5,309 nucleotides of DNA from an uncultured Bacteroidales bacterium (GTDB taxonomy: Bacteria > Bacteroidota > Bacteroidia > Bacteroidales > UBA932): assembly GCA_946627685.1 (NCBI GenBank), contig CAMOVV010000105.1, forward strand, positions 1 through 5,309, in the 5' to 3' direction. The translations under genes and the position numbers were made by a program. Each line of letters begins with the position of its first letter. The stretch's first letter is position 1. This document shows positions 1-5,309 of this stretch, in pieces. The notes below the pieces were generated by a model. It did no database searches, was not told the origin of the DNA, and was given only the letters and a program-made list of their open reading frames with translations.

Positions 1-1
1 A

Positions 2-622
2 TCTACATATAACGATGCAACCGGAATCCGCCTGAGCTTCCAAGGAATCGATGAAAACGGGGACATCATAAAGACCCCTTTCAATGAGAAGGAACTTGGG
101 AAGGACTTCTACAAAGAAGTGGAGACAAGGCTTCAGCAGAACTCCACGAAGGAGCAGATAGCCGCCATGAAGTCCTCCAGCAAGCACGACCGTGCCCGCG
201 TCGGAAGAATGGCGGCCTTTGCTCTCAGGATATCTAAATCACAAAGACACTTTGAAAAAATCCTTGAGAAAAAAGGAATTTATGTAGGCTTCTCGTTCAA
301 CGTGATGAATGAGCTCTTCGGCATAACACTCGTTGACGCCAAGACAAAGAATGCCTTCAAAGCCTCAGACCTGCTTCCATCCCTCGATATGAAGGAAGTA
401 AAGGAAAAGGCAGAGAAATGGATGACCGAAAAAGAGATCCGGGCCAACAGGCAGAAACTACGCGACCAGGCAAGCCGTGATGAATTCCTTAAAACAATCG
501 ACAGGACAGTCACGACAGAAGAACAAAAACTTGCCCACGTGTCCTGGATAGATATCCTGAATGACATTTTGAAATCCGGACGGACAAATAAGAGAAGAAC
601 CATTTATAAGAAAAAATATTAG
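2..622 (+). CDS. Probable relaxase (MobB-type), C-terminal 206 residues; 5' end outside window
   Basis: The reading frame is open from base 2 to the TAG at 620-622, so the gene starts upstream of the window. A GTG at 119 is only an internal valine, because 39 in-frame codons precede it without a stop. The visible part lacks the N-terminal nuclease domain with its tyrosine and histidine triad, so the assignment is indirect. Near residues 98-115 of the fragment the pattern FGITLVDAKTKNAFKASDL resembles the C-terminal 'GITF-D-K-FKGSDLG' segment of Bacteroidales relaxases. A similar pattern (GIDENGD, then KELGKDF) occurs near residues 15-36. The last 80 residues are highly charged and probably helical, ending in a basic tail rich in Arg and Lys. 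Relaxases of this group nick oriT and pilot the transferred strand. A relaxase is expected here because the coupling protein lies a few genes downstream, as in the mobB-mobC arrangement. The alternative is another DNA-processing protein of the element. Confidence 0.6.
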   Translation, partial: STYNDATGIRLSFQGIDENGDIIKTPFNEKELGKDFYKEVETRLQQNSTKEQIAAMKSSSKHDRARVGRMAAFALRISKSQRHFEKILEKKGIYVGFSFNVMNELFGITLVDAKTKNAFKASDLLPSLDMKEVKEKAEKWMTEKEIRANRQKLRDQASRDEFLKTIDRTVTTEEQKLAHVSWIDILNDILKSGRTNKRRTIYKKKY

Positions 623-627
623 TTACC

Positions 628-3015
628 ATGGAACAACGTTACATTAAATCAGTCAAGAAACGTGACGGGCGGATGATGCCATTCGACCCGGAGCGAATCA
701 AGAACGCCATCATCAAGGCCATGGAGAGCGCCGACCCGGAGACGGGGACCAGTCTCTCTGAGGTAAACAAGCTTGTCGGGACCATCACCGAGTGCCTTGA
801 TGATATCTGCCGTAACGAGGAAACCGACTGTCTCCCCGTCACGAAAGTACACGACATGGTGGAAACCGTCCTCATGCGTGAGTCCCATCCGGACGTGGCA
901 CGCCAGTATGTCCGCTACCGCGTAGAAAGGACCATAGCCCGCAAGGCGGACAGCAACGCCATCTTCAAATCCATCATGTTGGCCCAAGCCAACGACATCA
1001 CCCGTGAGAACGCCAACATGAACGCCGACACCCCGGCGGGGATGATGATGAAGTTCGCCTCGGAAACCACAAAGACCTACGTGGATGAAAACCTCCTGTC
1101 GGAGCCCGTGAAGGAAGCCGTAAAGGCCAACCTCCTTCACATCCACGACAAAGACTACTATCCAACCAAATCCCTTACCTGCATCCAACACCCCACGGAC
1201 AAGCTTCTTCGTGAAGGAGCCGTCATAGGGCACGCCGCACACCGTCCGGCAAAGCACCTTGAGACGGCCGCCGATCTTGCCTGTATCGGAATGGAGACCG
1301 TACAGAACGAGATGCACGGCGGACAGGCCATCCCGGCCTTTGACTTCTACCTTGCCCCGTATGTACGGAAAACATACGAGGAAGAAGTGGACAGGCTGCG
1401 GGCTGACCTGCGGGGCATAATGCCTACCACAAGTATAAATTCAGACATAGAAATGGAAGCTCCTTCGGATGAGGAAAGCATCGTCACGGTTTCATACGAC
1501 AGATTCTTTGATATGATAAAGAATACGTCAATAGACGATTATATCAAGGAAGACGTAGACGAGGAAATCATGGCCACCGATGATTACAACTATTACAACG
1601 TACTTGCCGCCCGAATCAGCCAAATCGCCGTCAACCGCACCGTAAGGCGCGTCCATCAGACCATGGAGGCGTTCGTCCATAAGATGAACACCATCCATAG
1701 CCGTGGCGGCAACCAGGTCGTATTCTCATCCATCAACTACGGTACCGACACCTCCCCGGAGGGACGCTGTATCATACGCGAGATACTTAACACAACCTAC
1801 GAGGGAATCGGCAACGGAGAGACCGCTATCTTCCCCATACAGATATGGAAGAAGAAACGCGGAGTCTCCTACCTTCCCGGCGACCCCAACTACGACCTTT
1901 ACTGCTTCGCCTGCAAGGTCACCGCGAAACGGTTCTATCCTAATTTCCTTAACCTCGACGCAACCTTCAACCAGGACGACGCCTGGGAAGCCGACGATCC
2001 CCGCCGTTTCGAGCACGAGGTGGCAACCATGGGTTGCCGTACCCGTGTCTATGAAAATCGTTTCGGTCCGAAGACATCCATCGGACGAGGTAACCTGTCC
2101 TTCTCCACGCTTAACCTCCCCGGCCTGGCTATCCAGACCGTGAAGGAAATGGGCGCGGAGTTCGGGAGTAACCGTCCGGAGGTAATAGAAGCCTTCTTTG
2201 ACAGGCTCCAGAAACTTGAGGACGTGACCGCCCTCCAGCTTCACCAGCGCTTCGAGTTCCAGTCCAGCGCCCTTGCCAAGCAGTTCCCCATGCTGATGAG
2301 CGGCATGTGGCTCGGTTCGGAAAACCTCAAGCCGACAGACACCGTTGCCTCAGTAATCAACCAAGGTACACTGGGTATAGGCTTCATCGGCCTTGCCGAG
2401 TGCCTTGTGGCCCTCACGGGCAAGCATCACGCCGAAAGCCCGCAGGCACAGGAACTGGGATTGAGGATAGTAACGTTCCTGCGCGACAACGTCAACCGTT
2501 ACTGCGAGAAATACAAGCACAACTACTCCGTCCTTGCCACTCCTGCCGAAGGCCTGTCGGGGAAATTCACTAAGGTGGACCGCAAGCGGTACGGACAGAT
2601 ACCCGGCGTGACGGATAAGGAGTACTACACCAACTCCAACCACGTTCCGGTCTTCTACCACTGCACGCCCGAAGAGAAGGCCCGTATCGAGGCCCCTTAT
2701 CATGACCTCACCAGAGGCGGACATATCTTCTATATCGAGATGAACGGCGACGCCACCCATAACCCTGAGGCCATCATGCAGATCGTCGACCTCATGGACA
2801 AATACAACATGGGCTACGGCAGCGTCAACCATAACAGGGCCAGGTGCCTTGACTGCGGCTACGAGACGGGGCAGAAAGGCATCACCGTCTGCCCCAAGTG
2901 CGGGAGCAAGAACATCGACCTCCTGCAGCGCATCACCGGTTACCTCGTCGGTACCACCGAACGCTGGAACTCCGCCAAAAAAGCGGAGCTCCGTGACAGG
3001 GTGACCCACGAATAA
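628..3015 (+). CDS. nrdD: Anaerobic (class III) ribonucleoside-triphosphate reductase, NrdD
   Basis: This glycyl-radical enzyme reduces ribonucleoside triphosphates to deoxynucleotides in the cytoplasm without oxygen. The 795-residue product is complete. Residues 5-105 form an ATP-cone (KKRDGRMMPFDPERI to the VARQYVRYRVER block), the allosteric site for ATP/dATP. The catalytic barrel follows, with active-site cysteine candidates Cys185 (SLTCIQHP) and Cys470 (MGCRTRV), the IHSRGGNQVVFSSINYGTD block (about 356-374) and GRGNLSFSTLNLP (about 486-498). A C-terminal zinc site has Cys740, Cys743, Cys755 and Cys758 as two CxxC pairs. The glycyl radical lies in RITGYLVG, at Gly771. All key residues are present, so the gene looks functional. 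Residues 264-319 form an acidic, AT-rich insertion. The start lies 5 bases after the preceding stop and places the ATP-cone at the expected distance from the N-terminus. Activation requires NrdG, which is not visible here. The location between relaxase and coupling-protein genes implies carriage by a mobile element. Confidence 0.97.
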   Translation: MEQRYIKSVKKRDGRMMPFDPERIKNAIIKAMESADPETGTSLSEVNKLVGTITECLDDICRNEETDCLPVTKVHDMVETVLMRESHPDVARQYVRYRVERTIARKADSNAIFKSIMLAQANDITRENANMNADTPAGMMMKFASETTKTYVDENLLSEPVKEAVKANLLHIHDKDYYPTKSLTCIQHPTDKLLREGAVIGHAAHRPAKHLETAADLACIGMETVQNEMHGGQAIPAFDFYLAPYVRKTYEEEVDRLRADLRGIMPTTSINSDIEMEAPSDEESIVTVSYDRFFDMIKNTSIDDYIKEDVDEEIMATDDYNYYNVLAARISQIAVNRTVRRVHQTMEAFVHKMNTIHSRGGNQVVFSSINYGTDTSPEGRCIIREILNTTYEGIGNGETAIFPIQIWKKKRGVSYLPGDPNYDLYCFACKVTAKRFYPNFLNLDATFNQDDAWEADDPRRFEHEVATMGCRTRVYENRFGPKTSIGRGNLSFSTLNLPGLAIQTVKEMGAEFGSNRPEVIEAFFDRLQKLEDVTALQLHQRFEFQSSALAKQFPMLMSGMWLGSENLKPTDTVASVINQGTLGIGFIGLAECLVALTGKHHAESPQAQELGLRIVTFLRDNVNRYCEKYKHNYSVLATPAEGLSGKFTKVDRKRYGQIPGVTDKEYYTNSNHVPVFYHCTPEEKARIEAPYHDLTRGGHIFYIEMNGDATHNPEAIMQIVDLMDKYNMGYGSVNHNRARCLDCGYETGQKGITVCPKCGSKNIDLLQRITGYLVGTTERWNSAKKAELRDRVTHE
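1417..1584 (+). other. AT-rich acidic insertion segment inside nrdD (residues ~264-319)
   Basis: Within the NrdD barrel, between LAPYVR (242-247) and TVRRVHQ (338-344), lie 90 residues. From memory, related Bacteroidales enzymes have roughly 50 here. Residues 273-319 contain 17 Asp/Glu and only 3 Lys/Arg. By my count bases 1501-1560 are about 32% GC, against about 65% for bases 2401-2460 of the same gene. Four of the seven isoleucines in this stretch use ATA, while ATC predominates elsewhere in the gene. The reading frame stays open across it. It may be a surface loop specific to this lineage. The exact boundaries are approximate because no alignment was made. Confidence 0.55.
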
Positions 3016-3033
3016 CAGATAAACCGACACACT

Positions 3034-3315
3034 ATGCTCTTCAAGCGAAAGACCCATCATGATTCGGGGCGCAGCCTCCGGCAGAACCTGCTGGCAGACA
3101 TCGGCAACGCTGTCCGCCAGCAGGGGGGCTGCCTCCGCCTCGGCGCTCCCGTCACCGTCTTCGTGGATGACCTCTTCGGTGAGATACCGATAACGGTACG
3201 TTACATCAAGGAGCAAGTTCCGGACGCTAAAGAATTCGAGATTGCCGAGAGTTATACAACACTCCATCTCGATGACAACTCGCTCAAAGAACTCTTTAAC
3301 ACAATTAAAAGATAA
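3034..3315 (+). CDS. Small protein of unknown function (93 aa) between nrdD and the coupling protein
   Basis: I do not recognise this family. The ATG lies 18 bases after the nrdD stop, and the TAA lies 5 bases before the next ATG, which supports translation as part of the operon. The N-terminus is basic (MLFKRKTHHDSGRS). Residues 15-30 look helical (LRQNLLADIGNAVRQQ). A predicted beta-rich middle follows (CLRLGAPVTVFVDDLFGEIPITVRYI), then an acidic segment and a C-terminal helix ending in Lys-Arg (LKELFNTIKR). No signal peptide, membrane segment or paired-cysteine motif is seen. The only cysteine is near residue 33. Codon use resembles that of the neighbours, GC-rich in the third position, which argues for a real gene. 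The context suggests a role tied to DNA transfer or to the upstream reductase, but the sequence does not show which. Confidence 0.8.
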   Translation: MLFKRKTHHDSGRSLRQNLLADIGNAVRQQGGCLRLGAPVTVFVDDLFGEIPITVRYIKEQVPDAKEFEIAESYTTLHLDDNSLKELFNTIKR

Positions 3316-3320
3316 ACGCC

Positions 3321-3713
3321 ATGAGACTAAAACTCGAAATGCTCCTTTCAGTAAAGGACAAGAAGTGTATCTACACCACCAAGGACGGCGAGACCGTCAA
3401 CCCAGCCACCTACCTTGCAAAACGATTCAACCTCAAGGAAGGTGATTCCGTCATCGTCCTCCTCAAGGCCGATAACGGCAAGGAGGAACAGCCTTTCGAC
3501 ATAGAAAAGGCGAAACAGTTCACCTCAAGGAAACTCGGAAACGTCCAGTTCGCCACCACTGACGGACGCCCGGTCAAGCTCTACACCGCCAGCGCAGCCG
3601 GCGATTACCCCGTCGTGGGGCTTGACCCGGACAACATGCCGTGCTGCTGGGACGCCGAAGGAAAGCCCCAGAACGGCAAGGAGGAACTGGCGCTGGTTAT
3701 CCTCGAAAAATAA
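3321..3713 (+). CDS. Hypothetical protein (130 aa), possible two-module small regulator or accessory protein
   Basis: The family is not recognised. The gene begins 5 bases after the preceding stop and ends 24 bases before the coupling-protein start, so it is probably cotranscribed. Two parts can be seen. Around residues 27-48 the stretch PATYLAKRFNLKEGDSVIVL resembles the 'P--L---L-LKEGD-V-V' hairpin of AbrB/SpoVT-type DNA-binding proteins; this is a weak resemblance judged by eye. From about residue 80 the chain follows the pattern GRPVKLY, GDYPVVGLD, WDAEGKPQNGKEELALVIL. Similar short beta-rich 'YP(V/I)VGL ... G ... DLVL' segments occur in many small Bacteroidales mobile-element proteins of unknown role. 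There is no signal peptide or membrane segment. A Cys-Cys pair (PCCWDAEG) sits near residues 107-108. Confidence is high that this is a gene and low on any function. Confidence 0.82.
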   Translation: MRLKLEMLLSVKDKKCIYTTKDGETVNPATYLAKRFNLKEGDSVIVLLKADNGKEEQPFDIEKAKQFTSRKLGNVQFATTDGRPVKLYTASAAGDYPVVGLDPDNMPCCWDAEGKPQNGKEELALVILEK

Positions 3714-3737
3714 ATATCAGACTTAACATACCCCGAT

Positions 3738-5309
3738 ATGTCAAACAAACAAGAATACGAAAAGACGTTCAACTACATCATCGTCTTCGCGGCAGCGATA
3801 TTGCTGGTCAATATCTATTACTACTGCCACCCGGTCTTTGCCTCCTACGGCCTCCATCATCCCGTGGTGGATTCCCTGATGATCGGACTTCACAAGAGCG
3901 GCATCTTCAAGACGCCGTTCCAGTCGAAGGTCATCATCCTGCTGCTGGTGGCACTCACCCATATAACGCGAAGCGGAAAAGGAAAGGAGACCAGCTGGGC
4001 GGCCATAATCATAGGGCTCACCGCCGGCATCGCCCTCTTCTTCGTGTGGCCGAAAAACCCGTATTTCTATTTCCTTACGACCGTATCGGGGTATATCCTT
4101 TCCAGCTGGGCGATAGCAGCCATCAGCCGTAACCTCATGGGCTTCCAGAAGCCCCTTAACGACGTAGACGAGACCTTCGAGCAAACAGAGTACCTCATTG
4201 ACACACCGGACAGCATCAACCTCCCGACGAAATTCCAATACAAGCAGAAGATGCATCGGGGATGGATAAACATTGTGAACCCTTTCAGGGCCGTGATGAT
4301 TCTCGGCACCCCCGGCTCCGGTAAGTCCTTCTCGATATATAACCCCGTCATCCACCAGATGATGCAGAAGGACTATACCATGTGCGTGTATGACTACAAG
4401 TTCCCGGACCTGTCAACCATACTCTATAACGAGTACCTGGAGAAGTACCCGCCCGTCAAGAACCCCGCCTACGGCAAGATTGAAGACGCGCCGAAGTACA
4501 TCCGTGACCCGAAGGCCCCGGAGTTCTTCGTGCTGAATTTCAACAACCCCCGTTACTCGCACAGATGCAACCCCATACACCGTAACTACATCACGGATCC
4601 AGCCGACTCCGCAGAGATAGCGGAAGTCATCTGGACCAACGTCTCTCCGGAATCCCTCGAAAAGCCGGACTTCTTCTCCCGCTCCGCAACCCTTTTCGTG
4701 GATATCCTGATTTACTTCCTGTCTATCTATAAGGGAGGTATCTACTGCACCTTCCCGCATCTTATCGAACTCCTTGGACAGGATTACAAAAAAGTCTTCG
4801 CCATCGTATCACAGTACGAAGAACTGGAGACCAAGATAGGCCCCTTCATCGACGCCCTGGAGGGCGGAGCACAGGACCAGCTGCAGGGCCAGCTCGCCTC
4901 GGCGAAGATCGTGCTTAACAAGATGTCATCCCCGGCCCTTTACTGGGTTCTCTCCGGAGACGACTTCACCCTCGACATCAACGAGCCGGACGCTCCGAAA
5001 ATCCTCTGCCTCGGCAACGACCCCAACCGCCAGGCAATCTACGGAACGGTACTGGCACTCTATACCAGCCGCCTGTTCAAGCTTGCCAACCGCAAGCATA
5101 AACGCAAGTGCGGCATCCTTCTCGACGAGCTGCCGACTATCTTCCTTAAGGGCCTCGACAACCTCATTGCAACGGCCCGTTCCAACAAGGTAGCCATCGT
5201 CTTCGGAGCACAGGACAAGACACAGCTCATACGAGACTACACCCAGAAGGAAGCCGACGTCATCTTCAATACCGTCGGTACCATCATAGCGGGACAGGTC
5301 AACGGCAAG
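3738..5309 (+). CDS. mobC: Type IV coupling protein, VirD4/TraG family (MobC-like), 3' end outside window
   Basis: This is the inner-membrane ATPase that links the relaxosome to the conjugative type IV secretion channel and drives DNA transfer. The frame is open from ATG 3738 to the last base, giving 524 residues; full-length Bacteroides homologs are longer, so the C-terminus is missing. Four hydrophobic segments occupy about residues 11-30, 64-77, 87-104 and 109-129. A soluble domain follows with Walker A GTPGSGKS at 190-197 and a Walker B ILLDE ending in Asp463-Glu464. Next come the family motif IATARSNKVA (477-486) and the sensor-like Gln492 in FGAQD. The segment from about 395 to 450 (LNKMSSPALYWVLSGDDF, then ILCLGNDPNRQ) is also typical. 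The start fits because TM1 begins right after a short polar N-terminus, and the gap to the upstream gene is 24 bases. The symbol follows Bacteroides usage; traG would be an equivalent label. Confidence 0.93.
   Translation, partial: MSNKQEYEKTFNYIIVFAAAILLVNIYYYCHPVFASYGLHHPVVDSLMIGLHKSGIFKTPFQSKVIILLLVALTHITRSGKGKETSWAAIIIGLTAGIALFFVWPKNPYFYFLTTVSGYILSSWAIAAISRNLMGFQKPLNDVDETFEQTEYLIDTPDSINLPTKFQYKQKMHRGWINIVNPFRAVMILGTPGSGKSFSIYNPVIHQMMQKDYTMCVYDYKFPDLSTILYNEYLEKYPPVKNPAYGKIEDAPKYIRDPKAPEFFVLNFNNPRYSHRCNPIHRNYITDPADSAEIAEVIWTNVSPESLEKPDFFSRSATLFVDILIYFLSIYKGGIYCTFPHLIELLGQDYKKVFAIVSQYEELETKIGPFIDALEGGAQDQLQGQLASAKIVLNKMSSPALYWVLSGDDFTLDINEPDAPKILCLGNDPNRQAIYGTVLALYTSRLFKLANRKHKRKCGILLDELPTIFLKGLDNLIATARSNKVAIVFGAQDKTQLIRDYTQKEADVIFNTVGTIIAGQVNGK

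Larger units (their letters stand above)
2..5309 (+). other. Probable single operon: relaxase - nrdD - two small genes - coupling protein
   Basis: All five genes share a strand with gaps of 5, 18, 5 and 24 bases. None of the gaps contains an inverted repeat followed by a T-run, and none contains a recognisable Bacteroidales promoter (TTTG at -33, TAxxTTTG at -7). Cotranscription is therefore inferred from spacing only. The operon's own promoter and the oriT must lie upstream of the window if they exist nearby. No purine-rich ribosome binding site precedes the starts, which fits Bacteroidetes translation initiation. Confidence 0.7.

Noticed and set aside
255..290. Two A6 runs as possible programmed slippage sites
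   Set aside because: The frame continues normally through both runs to a natural stop, and no alternative frame product is supported; they reflect Lys codons in an AT-rich patch.
119..622. Complete gene starting at GTG 119
   Set aside because: The same frame is open back to base 2 with coding-like sequence, so the GTG is an internal valine codon and the gene is cut by the window edge.
600..640. NrdR box or separate promoter for nrdD
   Set aside because: The 5-base gap and the AT-rich end of the upstream gene show no palindromic NrdR-type box and no Bacteroidales -7/-33 elements.
649..1317. Minus-strand open frame of 222 codons opposite the nrdD N-terminal region
   Set aside because: Same cause as the other antisense frames: it overlaps the conserved ATP-cone and barrel and encodes no recognisable motif.
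1703..2143. Plus-strand frame of 146 codons within nrdD
   Set aside because: It is a shifted frame inside a conserved gene, rich in Ser/Thr/Pro/Arg as expected from an out-of-frame reading.
3016..3033. Possible terminator or promoter between nrdD and the next gene
   Set aside because: Only 18 bases, with no inverted repeat, T-run, or TAxxTTTG-like element.
2350..3267. Long minus-strand open frame of 305 codons opposite nrdD
   Set aside because: It is antisense to the clearly conserved nrdD and next gene. The GC-rich third positions of the + strand gene keep the opposite frame open, and the product is a low-information Val/Gly/Asp-rich sequence with no motif.
3641..4132. Plus-strand frame of 163 codons spanning the end of the 130-residue gene and the start of the coupling protein
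   Set aside because: It overlaps two better-supported genes and gives an Arg/Pro/His-rich sequence without motifs.
3741..4355. Minus-strand open frame opposite the coupling-protein N-terminus
   Set aside because: The + strand frame has membrane segments and a perfect Walker A. The antisense product has no family features.

Overview
The window reads as the interior of a conjugative or mobilizable element (ICE or conjugative plasmid) from a gut-type member of the Bacteroidales. Three things point there. The coupling protein is of the Bacteroides MobC/TraG type. The ribonucleotide reductase carries sequence blocks that I associate with Bacteroidales NrdD (IHSRGGNQVVFSSINYGTD, TMGCRTRV, RITGYLVGTT). 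The genes also lack clear Shine-Dalgarno sequences, as is usual in this phylum. Base composition is moderately GC-rich (many coding lines near 55-65% GC), with local AT-rich dips. The species cannot be named from this sequence.

All five genes lie on the + strand and are packed like one operon. (1) Positions 2-622 hold the 3' end of a gene that starts before the window, most likely the C-terminal part of a MobB-type relaxase. (2) Five bases later comes a complete class III (anaerobic, glycyl-radical) ribonucleoside-triphosphate reductase gene, nrdD, at 628-3015. (3) A 93-residue protein of unknown function follows at 3034-3315. (4) A 130-residue protein of unknown function lies at 3321-3713. 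(5) From 3738 to the end of the window runs the 5' part of a VirD4/TraG-family type IV coupling protein (MobC), with four membrane segments, Walker A and Walker B. Intergenic gaps are 5, 18, 5 and 24 bases, and I see no terminator or promoter in them. No stretch over 300 bases lacks a gene.

Relaxase and coupling protein form the core of conjugal DNA processing: the relaxase nicks and carries the strand, and the coupling protein docks it to the secretion channel. The unusual feature is a full anaerobic nucleotide-reductase gene between them, with two small unknown genes. The simplest inference is that the element supplies deoxynucleotides for its own replication or strand replacement during anaerobic transfer, as some phages do. 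This enzyme needs an NrdG activase, which is not in the window. The NrdD also contains an acidic, AT-rich segment (about residues 264-319) that appears longer than in the homologs I remember.
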